Shown piece after piece: positions 8,177-17,243 of a stretch of DNA of 64,000 bases (positions are counted from its first letter, which is position 1; every line of letters begins with the position of its first letter). Both the position numbers and the translations under genes were made by a program. The notes under the pieces are model-generated. The model was given only the letters and a program-made list of their open reading frames with translations. It ran no database searches and was not told where the DNA came from. Source of the stretch: Syntrophobacterales bacterium (GTDB lineage: Bacteria; Desulfobacterota; Syntrophia; Syntrophales; UBA5619); the NCBI GenBank assembly GCA_019429105.1, contig JAHYJE010000009.1:20109-84108 (forward strand). Reading direction: 5' to 3'.

Positions 8177-9167
8177 GTTTTATCTTCATGACTTCGCGCA
8201 CCTCGGCCAAGGTCGAAGCGGCGATGCGACCTGCCCGAATGTTGCCGTCCTCAATAATCTCCCGCACCTCCCGGGGGTGGGCAAGATAGTATTCCCGTCT
8301 TTCGTGAATGGGCCCCATGCCCGCGGCGATAGCCTCGGCCAGCCGCCTTTTGCATTCGATGCAGCCAATGGCGGCGCTTCGGCAGGCGGCAGCTATCTCC
8401 AGCACCTCGGCCGGCGTTGAATATAACCCGTGCAAGGTATAAACATTGCAGAGCTCAGGGCGCCCGGGATCACTTTTGCGCTGTCGCTGCGGATCTGTAA
8501 ACATGGACGCAACCTTCTTTTTCAGCTCCGCGCCCTTGTCACTCATGAATATCGAGTTGTCGTAAGACTTGCTCATCTTTCGCCCGTCCGTACCCAAAAG
8601 CTTCGGCACCTCTGCCATGAGCGGCTCCGGAATCGGGAATATCTCGCCATAGAGAAAGTTAAAACGGCGGGCGATCTCGCGGGTCAGCTCGACGTGGGGA
8701 AGCTGATCGATGCCGACCGGAACACCGAAAGCCTTGTACATGATGATATCCGCCGCCTGCAGGACCGGGTATCCAAGAAAGCCGAATGTCGAAAGATCCT
8801 TTTGGGCAAGCTCCTCCTTGACCTCCTTGTAGGTGGGATTCCTCTCTAACCAGGCCAGCGGGGTGATCATGGATAAAAGGAGGAAGAGCTCTGCATGTTC
8901 CTTGACCGAGGACTGGATGAACAGCGTGCTTGGGCGCGGTTCAAGACCGGCGGCCAGCCAATCGATAACCATGTCAATTGTATTGGCCCTTATACTTTCG
9001 GTCGTCGCGTAATCGCTGGTAAGCGCGTGCCAATCGGCAACAAAATAAAAACATTCGTAATCTCCATGATTCTGCAAAGCTACCCAGTTAGCAAGCGCCC
9101 CGTGAAGATTGCCGAGATGAAGTTTCCCTGTAGGCCGCATGCCGCTCAATATTCTTTTCTGAGACAA
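8166..9167 (-). CDS. trpS: Tryptophanyl-tRNA synthetase
   Basis: Class Ic aminoacyl-tRNA synthetase of 333 residues, a normal length for bacterial TrpRS. The HIGH-type motif is PTGKLHLGNLHGA (12-24) and the KMSKS motif is DGRKMSKSYDN near 195-205. It charges tRNA-Trp. It is the first gene of the operon trpS-scpA-scpB-rluB and is driven by the promoter at 9260-9288; the 11-base overlap with scpA indicates coupled translation. trpS-scpAB linkage is common in Desulfobacterota. Confidence 0.96.
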   Translation of the reverse strand: MSQKRILSGMRPTGKLHLGNLHGALANWVALQNHGDYECFYFVADWHALTSDYATTESIRANTIDMVIDWLAAGLEPRPSTLFIQSSVKEHAELFLLLSMITPLAWLERNPTYKEVKEELAQKDLSTFGFLGYPVLQAADIIMYKAFGVPVGIDQLPHVELTREIARRFNFLYGEIFPIPEPLMAEVPKLLGTDGRKMSKSYDNSIFMSDKGAELKKKVASMFTDPQRQRKSDPGRPELCNVYTLHGLYSTPAEVLEIAAACRSAAIGCIECKRRLAEAIAAGMGPIHERREYYLAHPREVREIIEDGNIRAGRIAASTLAEVREVMKIKHEL

Positions 9168-9259
9168 AAAAACCTCCTCTGTATTAGCTGTTTCCCTTTA
9201 GCTGATCATCGCCGATGAACCCCGGGGAAATACTATCAAAATGATTAAAAATCGTGGGA

Positions 9260-9288
9260 TTCATAGCAGAAATGTCCGGTCGTGTCAA
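9260..9288 (-). promoter_or_regulatory. Sigma70-type promoter of the trpS-scpAB-rluB operon
   Basis: TTGACA (9288-9283) and TATGAA (9265-9260) on the minus strand with an optimal 17-base spacer, leaving a leader of about 85 bases before trpS. No T-box or attenuator was recognised in that leader. Confidence 0.6.
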
Positions 9289-9320
9289 TGAATGGACAGA
9301 TGGCAAATCTGTCTCCAAAT

Positions 9321-9356
9321 AAAAAAGGCCCCCTTGCCGCGCCGGGAGCCTCTTTT
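9321..9356 (-). terminator. Rho-independent terminator of the HU gene
   Basis: Read on the minus strand, GGCTCCC pairs with GGGGGCC (one G-U pair) around a 10-base loop, flanked by A-rich sequence and followed by TTTTTT. It lies 20 bases after the HU stop codon and before the trpS promoter. Confidence 0.75.
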
Positions 9357-9375
9357 AATTTTTTTGTTGCGAAAA

Positions 9376-9648
9376 CTACTTTACTTTGCTGGCCAGAGCT
9401 TTGCCAACCTTGAACTTAACCACCTTCTTGGCCGGGATCTTGATCTTCTTGCCGGTCTGCGGGTTTCTGCCTTCGCGCGCCTTCCTCTTGACAACCGAAA
9501 AAGCGCCAAATCCGACCAGTCCGATCTTGCCGTTTTTCTTGAGTTCCTTTGCTACCGTTCCCACGTAGGCCTCAAGAGCCTTTGCCGCCGCAGCTTTGGT
9601 GATTTCAGCCTCTTCCGCTATTACCGCAATCAATTCCGCTTTTGTCAT
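9376..9648 (-). CDS. hup: DNA-binding protein HU
   Basis: A 90-residue HU homolog: MTKAELIAVIAEEAEITKAAA start, GFGAF near 46-50 and the arm tip GRNPQTGKKIKIPA. The intercalating proline is in the arm. HU binds and bends DNA without strong sequence preference and packs the nucleoid. It is monocistronic: a terminator follows at 9321-9356 and a gene-free stretch precedes it. It is distinct from the IHF-like protein at 5653-5934. Confidence 0.92.
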   Translation of the reverse strand: MTKAELIAVIAEEAEITKAAAAKALEAYVGTVAKELKKNGKIGLVGFGAFSVVKRKAREGRNPQTGKKIKIPAKKVVKFKVGKALASKVK

Positions 9649-9990
9649 CCCTTTTTCCCCCTTTCAATAATGGTTTGATGGATTACAATGTCACCACCCC
9701 TCTGGTGGGTTAATAACTGCTGCGAAGCGCTTGTAAGAATAAAAAAAGGAACGAAAAATTACTGATAGTTTGCATGCCTGCTAACACAAACAAATACAGG
9801 AATCAAGAAAAAAATGAATTTTTTTAATAAATATTTCATTGGTTACGCCAAATATCTCCGACAACTTGATCACCAAGCCGCAAGACCGAGCAAATTTCGG
9901 CAAGAAAAAAATGGCTTTCCCCTTTTCAAGAGACCATTTCTACCTCCCCGACGCTGCCGCAGCACAGTTCGATACAGCCGTTCAAACATG
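9649..9990. other. Intergenic stretch without a convincing gene
   Basis: This 342-base gap is AT-rich. It should hold the HU promoter on the minus strand, for which I see only a weak pair (GTGACA with ATTATT). Short plus-strand frames here have no ribosome binding site or recognisable sequence. A small CCACC/GGTGG hairpin lies near 9692-9706. Confidence 0.5.
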
Positions 9991-10449
9991 TCAAAGCTCC
10001 AATATCATTGATATTTCATCGCAGAAATCGGGATATTTGGGACAACGCAAACAGTCCGACCATACCTTTTGCGGCAGGGTATCGCGATCTACATACTGAA
10101 AACCCAGCTTCAGAAAGAACTCCCGCTGGTATGTAAGCGCGAATATCCGATAGAGTTCCAGCGTAACCGCCTCGGATATGCAGGCCTCGACCAGTTTGCG
10201 TCCAATCCCCTCTCGTCTTTGCCCTTCTGCGACGTTAAGGGATCTGATTTCGGCGAGGTTTTCCCAGGTTATGTTCATTGCGCAGGTGCCGACAATCTCA
10301 CTGTCTCCTTCGTTGTAATAGACAAAAAAATCCCTCAGGCTTCCGTATATGTCCATTAGTGAACGGGGCAGCATCTCCCCCTTGCCGGCGGAGATATTGA
10401 TCAGCCTGTGAATGGTCTTTACGTCGCCGATGCGCGCTTTTCTAAGCAT
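9991..10449 (-). CDS. GNAT N-acetyltransferase, short ArgA-like (possible N-acetylglutamate synthase)
   Basis: A single-domain GNAT acetyltransferase of 152 residues. The acetyl-CoA binding loop is RREGIGRKLVE near 81-91. The start MLRKARIGDVKTIHRLINISA, the LPRSL segment and the C-terminal LPQKVWSDCLRCPKYP match the short ArgA-type proteins that can make N-acetylglutamate, the first step of arginine synthesis, in bacteria without full-length ArgA. The function is inferred from that resemblance. It follows recN by 25 bases and is probably the third gene of the nadK-recN unit. Confidence 0.75.
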   Translation of the reverse strand: MLRKARIGDVKTIHRLINISAGKGEMLPRSLMDIYGSLRDFFVYYNEGDSEIVGTCAMNITWENLAEIRSLNVAEGQRREGIGRKLVEACISEAVTLELYRIFALTYQREFFLKLGFQYVDRDTLPQKVWSDCLRCPKYPDFCDEISMILEL

Positions 10450-10474
10450 TTTTCATCCCTTGCTTTTCAATAAT

Positions 10475-12154
10475 TTACCGGGCGGTAAAAAGCATCTCCC
10501 GGGCGTGCTCTCTCGTTTTTTTAGTCAATTCCACCCCGCCCAGCATTCGGGCTATCTCTTCGACGCGTTCATCATCAGAAAGAATGGAGACACTGGCACT
10601 CGTGCGGTTTTCAATAACATGTTTGGCTGCCAGATAATGACGCTCCCCGCGGCAGGCAATCTGGGGGAGATGCGTTATACAGATGACCTGATGACTACGG
10701 GCAACTTCCTGAAGTCTTTTGCCGACGATCTCCGCTGTCGCCCCGCCGATTCCGCTGTCCACCTCATCGAAAACGATCGTTCCTACTGAACCGGTCGTCG
10801 CCAAAACCTTTTTAAAGGCGAGCATGATCCGGGAAAGCTCTCCGCCGGATGCCACATTCCGCATTGGTTTCAGCTCTTCGCCGACATTCGCCGCCAGGTA
10901 AAATTCCGGGAAATCGTTCCCCTTCTCCTGGGGAGCGTCCTCACCGTTACTTTTTTCGCGTTCCTGAAAAACAACCACAAATCTGGCATTGTCCATTCTC
11001 AATGATCTGATCTCATCCTCGACTGAACTCATCAATACCGACGCGGCCTGTCGCCTCTGCGCGGAAAGCTCGGCCGCCGCCGCCCATAACCGTTTCTTTT
11101 CCTCAGCGATGCGGCCCGCCAGCGCGGTTATCTCATACTCCACCGTCGAAATCGCTTCTATCTCCTTCTTCGCCTCACCAAATTTTTCCAAAACAGCCAG
11201 GAGCGTTCCCCCGTATTTCCTTTTCAAGTTCCCCAAAAGCTCCAGCCGCTCTTCAATCGCCTCCAGCCGGAGTTGATCGAAGGTAAGATGATTGGCGTAA
11301 TCGCGTAGCGTCAGGGCAGCCTCCTCAATCCGGTAATAAAATTCATCCATTTCCTGCCCTGACAATCCCAGGGAAGGATCGATCTTTCTTATTTCCTTAA
11401 CCGCGGCAACTACCTCGTGCAGCCCGGCAAGCACTGATTCCCCTTTGGAATAAAGTGATTCATAAGCTGACTGCGACAGATTCGCAAGCTTTTGAATATT
11501 GATGAGGATATTCTTTTCCTCAAAGAGGGCCGCATCTTCGCCGGCCAGGATCTCGGCGCGGCCGATCTCCGCAATTTGATAGCGCAGCAGTTCCTCCCGC
11601 TCGGCCCTTTTTCCCTGTTTCTCCTCAAGGAGACGCAATTCGCCTCCCAGCAGGCGATAATAGTCGTAAATTTTTCGATACTCCTCGCGCAGCGGCAAAA
11701 GGCCGCCAAATTCATCAAGTATATCTATCTGGTTATCCGTCTGCAGGATCGTTTGATGGGCATTCTGAGAGCAGATATTGATCAGCGATTCCCCTATTTC
11801 GGCCAGCGAAGACAGCGCCCCGATCCGGCCGTTGATATAAACACGGTTCTTCCCGGAACGGGAAACGACCCGACGAATGATGATCTCGTCTGCTTCTCCA
11901 AACCCCATTTCGCTAATCCTTGCCTTAAGGGTCTTTTGCCCGCGAATATCAAAAAGAGCCTCGACTACCGCCTCGTCCTTCAGGGAACGGATCATGTCGG
12001 TGCTCGCCCTCTCCCCCAGAAGAAGCCCCACCGCACCGATGAGAATCGACTTCCCCGCCCCCGTCTCCCCGGAAATAACGGTCAGACCTTCGGTAAATCT
12101 CACCTGCAGTTCGTCGATAATGGCGAAATCGCGGATATTCAACTCAGAGAGCAT
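10475..12154 (-). CDS. recN: DNA repair protein RecN
   Basis: SMC-like ATPase of double-strand break repair (559 residues, normal length). Walker A is GETGAGKSIL (29-38), long coiled coils run through the middle, and the C-terminal head carries SGGELSR near 440 and the Walker B stretch GTIVFDEVDSGIGG. Its start overlaps the end of nadK by 11 bases. The nadK-recN linkage is widespread in bacteria. Confidence 0.96.
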   Translation of the reverse strand: MLSELNIRDFAIIDELQVRFTEGLTVISGETGAGKSILIGAVGLLLGERASTDMIRSLKDEAVVEALFDIRGQKTLKARISEMGFGEADEIIIRRVVSRSGKNRVYINGRIGALSSLAEIGESLINICSQNAHQTILQTDNQIDILDEFGGLLPLREEYRKIYDYYRLLGGELRLLEEKQGKRAEREELLRYQIAEIGRAEILAGEDAALFEEKNILINIQKLANLSQSAYESLYSKGESVLAGLHEVVAAVKEIRKIDPSLGLSGQEMDEFYYRIEEAALTLRDYANHLTFDQLRLEAIEERLELLGNLKRKYGGTLLAVLEKFGEAKKEIEAISTVEYEITALAGRIAEEKKRLWAAAAELSAQRRQAASVLMSSVEDEIRSLRMDNARFVVVFQEREKSNGEDAPQEKGNDFPEFYLAANVGEELKPMRNVASGGELSRIMLAFKKVLATTGSVGTIVFDEVDSGIGGATAEIVGKRLQEVARSHQVICITHLPQIACRGERHYLAAKHVIENRTSASVSILSDDERVEEIARMLGGVELTKKTREHAREMLFTAR

Positions 12155-13037
12155 CGGTTTTTTTGCGGGAGAGTCCTGTCTGGGAGCCGCCCCATCCCAA
12201 TTTAGTCCTCAAAATTTCCAGATAGCCTCGCTGGGGAGAGGAAACCAGTTTCGTTACCTGTTCTGATCTTTTAATTAGAACCCTGTCCTGATAATTTATC
12301 GGGAAAGATATCTGCCCGTCCATGGTGACCGTCGCCCCCGATTCCCGGGTATTTAGGATCACCTCCACGACAACATCTTCCGGCAGGATCACCGGCCTGT
12401 TTGTCAGCGTGTGGGGGCAGATGGGATTGATAATGATAGACCCCAGCTCCGGAAAAACAATTGGTCCCCCCGCAGCAAGAGAGTAGGCCGTAGAGCCGGT
12501 CGGGGTTGCCACAATCAGGCCGTCCGCATTGAAGGTCGTCAGATAACTGCCGTCAACCGACGTCTCCAGTTCCACCAGTCGGGAAAGATTGCCCCGATTG
12601 ATGACAACGTCATTGAGCACCGAGCCCGCGTGCAAAAGCGCGTCGCCTTTCAGAATCTCCGCATGCAGCATCATCCGCGTTTCGACCTGAAATCTTCCGG
12701 AAAGAATCTCCTCCAGCGCCCTGTACATCTCGTCGAGGTTCACCTCGGTGAGGTACCCGAAAACGCCGAGGTTGACGCCGACAATGGGTATATCGTGTTC
12801 CGCAAGCAAACGGGCCGTCCGCAGTATCGTTCCATCGCCGCCAAACACGACGATCAGCTCCGCCTGCAGCCAAAGCCTGCTTTTCTCAGGTTCCAGCAGG
12901 CCTATTTCCGCGGCAATTCCCTCTTCGAGATAAACCTCCAGACCGCGTTTGAGCAGCCATTCCCGCAGAGCGACCGTATAACCGCTTGACCCTTTTTTGG
13001 CAGTATTCGCGATTATTCCCACCTTGTTTATAGTCAT
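12144..13037 (-). CDS. nadK: NAD kinase
   Basis: ATP-NAD kinase making NADP (297 residues from the chosen start). Signature stretches are VVFGGDGTILRTA and VNLGVFGYL in the N-terminal domain, and NADGLIVATPTGSTAYSLAAGG in the C-terminal beta-sandwich. The frame extends 43 codons upstream, but conserved homology starts at MTINKVGIIAN, so ATG 13037 is used. The C-terminus has about 15 residues beyond the usual end, overlapping recN. Confidence 0.93.
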   Translation of the reverse strand: MTINKVGIIANTAKKGSSGYTVALREWLLKRGLEVYLEEGIAAEIGLLEPEKSRLWLQAELIVVFGGDGTILRTARLLAEHDIPIVGVNLGVFGYLTEVNLDEMYRALEEILSGRFQVETRMMLHAEILKGDALLHAGSVLNDVVINRGNLSRLVELETSVDGSYLTTFNADGLIVATPTGSTAYSLAAGGPIVFPELGSIIINPICPHTLTNRPVILPEDVVVEVILNTRESGATVTMDGQISFPINYQDRVLIKRSEQVTKLVSSPQRGYLEILRTKLGWGGSQTGLSRKKTDAL

Positions 13038-13126
13038 CGGATTCCCATAAAATAATTTCGGGTGTTTTCCTATCATAATACAACGCCTTTGTCCAACCGC
13101 ATTATCGAAATTCCGCCAGACAGACC

Positions 13127-13156
13127 TTGACATCATCCCGACAAGTAGGTTAGTGT
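13127..13156 (+). promoter_or_regulatory. Candidate promoter of rdgC
   Basis: TTGACA (13127-13132) and TAGTGT (13151-13156) with an 18-base spacer, 26 bases before the rdgC start at 13182, which has an AGAGGAG ribosome binding site. The -10 box is weak. Confidence 0.4.
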
Positions 13157-13181
13157 CCTTGGGCAAATAGAGGAGACGTTT

Positions 13182-14297
13182 ATGGGTTTTTTGAAGGGAA
13201 CAGTAACTTTTTCACGGTATCGCATCGCCGGTCCGCTTCCGGACGGCTTTAATGATTTCTTTGACGAACGGATAAAACGCTTTGCCTTTCAGGACAGTTG
13301 GCGCACGGCGGACGAAAAGATAGCGGGCTGGATTGCGATTGAAAACTGTCTTGACACCGATTTCCCCTACGCCGCTTATGCACAGGGCAAATACATGCTC
13401 TTTTCACTCCGGATAGACCGCAAGTCTGTTCCCCCCTCGCTCTTCCGCATCCGGGTAATGGAGGCCGAGCGAAAAGCGCTTGCCGAAAGCGGGCAGCAAA
13501 AGCTTTACCGGGAACAGCGCGAGGCGATCCGTGAGTCGGTCAGACTTGAATTGCTTGCAAAAACCCTGCCTGTCCCGGCCTTTTATGAAATCTGCTGGTC
13601 GGTCTCCGACCGGCTGCTGACTTTCTGCACCCTCTCCGACAAAATTGGCAGCGAACTACAGGAAATGTTTAGGGAATCATTTGGACTCACGCTGTTTCCC
13701 CATGCGCCCTGGAACAGCGAAGAAAAAAATCTTACCCAAAAAGAAACGCCTGCACTGCCTCAACCCCTTGACGCACCCTCGCCAGCGCTTCCGGCGGACA
13801 TCGATCCCCTGACCATCGGCAGAGAGTTTCTCACCTGGCTCTGGTTTAAAAGCGAGGAGCGAAACGGCATTATCGGCAACGCGGCCGGCGGGGAAGACGA
13901 GATAATTTTTCTGCGGCGGCTGGTTCTGGAATCAGGAGAGGGGGAATACGCCGAAACGATTATCTGTCAGGGACTCCACGCCGATCTCAAAGAGGGAAAA
14001 GAGGCGCTTCGGCAGGGAAAGAAGATAACCACGGCCCGGCTTAGAGTCTCCCATGATCAGGATGAGTGGGAATTTACCTTCAAGGCTGACCGCTTTCATT
14101 TTCAGTCGATGAAGCTCCCCGCCCTTTCCGAGGAAGATGAGGAAGACCGGGAGGGACAAATCCTGGAGAGGATTTATCTGATTGAAAAGGCCGCGGCGAC
14201 AATGGACAACCTTTTTCACTCGTTTTTGAATCTGCGGCAAACAGCAGACTGGGCGAAGGAGCAGGAACGGCTGGCAAAATGGATTTCCCAGCCGTAA
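13182..14297 (+). CDS. rdgC: RdgC-like recombination-associated protein
   Basis: A 371-residue protein resembling RdgC, a ring-shaped DNA-binding protein that restrains RecA-mediated recombination. Features supporting this are the N-terminal MGFLKGTVTFSRYRI, the central FLTWLWFKSE near 222-231, and the acidic C-terminal half. E. coli RdgC is shorter (about 300 residues); the extra length includes a Pro-rich segment near 190-205. It begins the plus-strand series rdgC-der-pyr. Identification is by motif recognition and could be tested by structure comparison. Confidence 0.75.
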   Translation: MGFLKGTVTFSRYRIAGPLPDGFNDFFDERIKRFAFQDSWRTADEKIAGWIAIENCLDTDFPYAAYAQGKYMLFSLRIDRKSVPPSLFRIRVMEAERKALAESGQQKLYREQREAIRESVRLELLAKTLPVPAFYEICWSVSDRLLTFCTLSDKIGSELQEMFRESFGLTLFPHAPWNSEEKNLTQKETPALPQPLDAPSPALPADIDPLTIGREFLTWLWFKSEERNGIIGNAAGGEDEIIFLRRLVLESGEGEYAETIICQGLHADLKEGKEALRQGKKITTARLRVSHDQDEWEFTFKADRFHFQSMKLPALSEEDEEDREGQILERIYLIEKAAATMDNLFHSFLNLRQTADWAKEQERLAKWISQP

Positions 14298-14337
14298 TGG
14301 AAGCGATCCCTCAAAAAACTACAAGAATCGTGAAAAG

Positions 14338-15654
14338 ATGAAACCAGTAATCGCGATCATTGGCCGACCCAACGTCGGCAAATCAACCCTGTTCAACCGC
14401 CTGCATCGCCGGGGGAAGGCCATCGTTATCGACGAACCGGGAGCCACCCGCGACAGAAACTATGCCGATTGCAACTGGCTGGATCACCCTTTCATCCTGA
14501 TCGACACCGGCGGTTTTGAACCAGCCTCGACCACGGAGATTCTGACCCAGATGCGCGAGCAGACCCTGCTTGCCATTGAGGAAGCCGACCTCATCATCTT
14601 TTTGATGGACAGCCGGGACGGACTTGCGCCCGCCGATCAGGAGATCGCAAAACTGCTGAGAACAACGGACAAGCTGGTCTTTTACGCTGTCAATAAAATC
14701 GACGGCCCCCGGTACGAAACCCTGCTCGCCGACTTCTACCGTCTCGGAATCGGGCAGCTTTACGCCGTCTCCGCGCAACATGGCGTTGGCATTGACGAAT
14801 TGATGGACGAAGTCGTCAAGTTCATTCCCAAAGGAACTGAGCTGCCGCCGAGTGATGAAGATGTCATCCGGATTGCCGTAATCGGCAAACCCAATGCCGG
14901 CAAGTCGTCGCTGGTCAACCGGATACTCGGCTACGAACGAACAATAGTCAATCCGCTGCCGGGAACGACCCGGGACGCCATCGACACCGAGTTTACCAGA
15001 AACGGCAGAAAATACCTGCTGATAGACACGGCCGGCATCCGCCGAAAAAGCCGGATCAGCCTGAATCTTGAAAAATATTCGATCGTTCAGGCCATCAAGG
15101 CAATCGAACGGGCCGACATCGCCCTGCTGATGATCGATGCCGTAGATGGAATCAGCGATCAGGAACTGAAAATAGCCGGCCTTGTGCTCGAACGGGGGAC
15201 CGCCTGCATTATCGTCGTAAACAAATGGGACACGATAAAAAAGGACAACAGCAGCGTTCCCGAATATACCGAAGACATCCGTTACAAGGCCAAGTTTCTG
15301 GATTTTGCTCCCATTATTTTCGTCTCGGCTACCTCCGGCCAAAGGGTTGAAAAAATTTTCCCCCTTGTCGAAAAAATTTACGCCCAGTATTCCCAGAGAG
15401 TTGAAACGGGCGAGTTAAACAGAAAAATGCGGCAGATTATCGACATGCACCCCCCCCCGGGGATGGGCGACCAGCCGCGCCTCTTCAAATACATAACCCA
15501 GGTCGCGGTAAAACCACCGACCTTTATTCTTTTTCTGCAGAACAAGGGAAGCTTGCACTTCTCCTACGAGCGTTATCTTGTCAACCGGATTCGGGAAACG
15601 TTCGGTTTCTCTGAAATCCCGATTCGCCTCTATTTCCGGAAGAAGGATGCCTGA
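14338..15654 (+). CDS. der: Ribosome-assembly GTPase Der (EngA)
   Basis: Double-GTPase protein of 438 residues needed for 50S subunit maturation. The first G domain has GRPNVGKSTLFNRL (8-21) and DTGGFE, the second has GKPNAGKSSLVNR near 184 and DTAGIRRKS near 231; NKID and NKWD are the G4 motifs. The KH-like C-terminal domain ends with FGFSEIPIRLYFRKK. Length and order match the family. Confidence 0.97.
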   Translation: MKPVIAIIGRPNVGKSTLFNRLHRRGKAIVIDEPGATRDRNYADCNWLDHPFILIDTGGFEPASTTEILTQMREQTLLAIEEADLIIFLMDSRDGLAPADQEIAKLLRTTDKLVFYAVNKIDGPRYETLLADFYRLGIGQLYAVSAQHGVGIDELMDEVVKFIPKGTELPPSDEDVIRIAVIGKPNAGKSSLVNRILGYERTIVNPLPGTTRDAIDTEFTRNGRKYLLIDTAGIRRKSRISLNLEKYSIVQAIKAIERADIALLMIDAVDGISDQELKIAGLVLERGTACIIVVNKWDTIKKDNSSVPEYTEDIRYKAKFLDFAPIIFVSATSGQRVEKIFPLVEKIYAQYSQRVETGELNRKMRQIIDMHPPPGMGDQPRLFKYITQVAVKPPTFILFLQNKGSLHFSYERYLVNRIRETFGFSEIPIRLYFRKKDA

Positions 15655-15698
15655 GTCGTTGCCCGGGGGAGGCAGTTTAAAAATTAAGTGAGGAAGTA

Positions 15699-16235
15699 AT
15701 GGAAAACAGCAAGACAGTTATGGACGCCGAAGGGATAGACCGCTCCCTGACCCGCATCGCCTACGAGATCCTCGAAAAGAACAAAGGGGGTGAAGAACTG
15801 GCGCTGATCGGGATCCGGAGCCGCGGAGTTTTTTTGGCGCGGCGGCTGAAGGATAAGCTCGCCGCGATCGAAAAAAGGGAGATACCGCTCGGCATCCTCG
15901 ATATAACCCTTTACCGGGACGACCTGCAGTCCTCCCACCCGAAACCGGTTTTGGGAAAGACAGAGATTCCCTTCTCAATAGACGGCCAGAAAGTCGTCCT
16001 TGTTGACGACGTCCTCTTCACCGGACGCACCATCCGGGCGGCGATGGACGCCTTGATCGACTTCGGCAGGCCCAAAATGATCCAGCTTGCCGTACTGATC
16101 GATCGGGGACACCGCGAGCTTCCCATTCGGGCCGATTTCGTCGGCAAAAGCCTCCCCTCGTCGTTATGGGAGGCCATTAACGTCCATCTTGTCGAAAAAG
16201 ATGGCAGAGACAATGTTACTGTGGAAATAAAATAA
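15699..16235 (+). CDS. pyrR: PyrR: pyrimidine operon regulator / uracil phosphoribosyltransferase
   Basis: PRTase-fold protein of 178 residues with the PRPP loop VVLVDDVLFTGRTIRAAMDAL near 102-122. In Bacillota PyrR binds pyr mRNA and causes attenuation; it also has weak UPRTase activity. It lies directly before pyrB and pyrC, spaced 29 and 31 bases apart. I saw no antiterminator/terminator pair in the 44 bases before pyrR or in the pyrR-pyrB gap, so RNA-based control is not shown by this sequence. Confidence 0.93.
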   Translation: MENSKTVMDAEGIDRSLTRIAYEILEKNKGGEELALIGIRSRGVFLARRLKDKLAAIEKREIPLGILDITLYRDDLQSSHPKPVLGKTEIPFSIDGQKVVLVDDVLFTGRTIRAAMDALIDFGRPKMIQLAVLIDRGHRELPIRADFVGKSLPSSLWEAINVHLVEKDGRDNVTVEIK

Positions 16236-16264
16236 ACAAAAACCTTTAATTAGAGGCTTTTGAC

Positions 16265-17212
16265 ATGGAAACGCCGCTTAATGTTCGCAAGCTTGACCGA
16301 AAAGACATTCTGGGGATAAAAGAACTGTCCGTCGAGGAGATAAACCTGATTCTCGCAACGGCAGACTCGTTCGTCGAGGTCTCCACCCGGGAAATCAAGA
16401 AGGTGCCGACCCTCCGCGGCAAGACGATTATCAACCTCTTCTACGAGGCAAGCACCAGAACAAGAACATCCTTTGAAATAGCAGGAAAACGGCTGAGCGC
16501 CGACACGGTAAACATATCCGCCTCGACCAGCAGCGTCGTCAAGGGGGAGACGCTGATCGACACGGCCAGAAACCTCGAAGCGATGAACCCGGACATCATC
16601 GTGATCCGGCACAGCGCCGCCGGCGCCCCCCAGATGCTGGCCCGGATTCTGCGCCAGTCGATTATCAACGCCGGGGACGGGGCCCATGAACACCCGACGC
16701 AGGCACTTTTGGACATGATGACGATAAAAAGCCAAAAAGGCGGCATCGCCGGACTGAAGGTGGCGATAATCGGGGACATCGCCCACAGCCGCGTCGCCCG
16801 TTCCAACATCCACGGCCTGACAAAGATGGGCGCCCGGGTTTTTATTGCGGGCCCGCCGACGATGATTCCTTATGATATAGAAAAAATGGGGGTAACGGTG
16901 CACGCCCGGATCGAGGAGGCCATCCGGGACGCGGATGTCGTAATGGCCCTGCGCATCCAGACAGAGCGGGAGAAACAGTGCATATTTCCGTCTTTAAGAG
17001 AGTACGCGCAGCATTTCTCGCTCAATAAAAGAAATATCTCTCTGGCCCGCAAGGATGTCATGATCATGCATCCCGGCCCGGTCAACCGGGGGGTAGAAAT
17101 CTCCCCCGAGCTGGCCGATTCCGCAAACTCCGTCATCCTTGACCAGGTGACCAACGGCGTGGCGGTGCGCATGGCGCTTCTCTATCTGCTTGCAGGGGGC
17201 GGCAACACCTGA
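16265..17212 (+). CDS. pyrB: Aspartate carbamoyltransferase catalytic chain
   Basis: ATCase catalytic subunit, 315 residues, second step of UMP synthesis. Carbamoyl-phosphate-binding motifs are STRTRTSFE (near 60-68) and [11 protein letters not shown] (near 142-152); the aspartate loop is in HPGPVNRG near 270. No regulatory chain gene (pyrI) follows; pyrC is next, which suits the PyrBC arrangement. Confidence 0.96.
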   Translation: METPLNVRKLDRKDILGIKELSVEEINLILATADSFVEVSTREIKKVPTLRGKTIINLFYEASTRTRTSFEIAGKRLSADTVNISASTSSVVKGETLIDTARNLEAMNPDIIVIRHSAAGAPQMLARILRQSIINAGDGAHEHPTQALLDMMTIKSQKGGIAGLKVAIIGDIAHSRVARSNIHGLTKMGARVFIAGPPTMIPYDIEKMGVTVHARIEEAIRDADVVMALRIQTEREKQCIFPSLREYAQHFSLNKRNISLARKDVMIMHPGPVNRGVEISPELADSANSVILDQVTNGVAVRMALLYLLAGGGNT

Positions 17213-17243
17213 ATATTGACACTTTTCAAGAGGTTGGCAACTT

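Noticed and set aside
9814..10099. Two overlapping plus-strand frames upstream of the acetyltransferase gene end
   Set aside because: They have low-complexity, AT-driven sequence, lack ribosome binding sites and overlap the antisense acetyltransferase.
15655..15698. Possible PyrR-type attenuator in the der-pyrR gap
   Set aside because: Only 44 bases are available and no terminator/antiterminator stems can be drawn.
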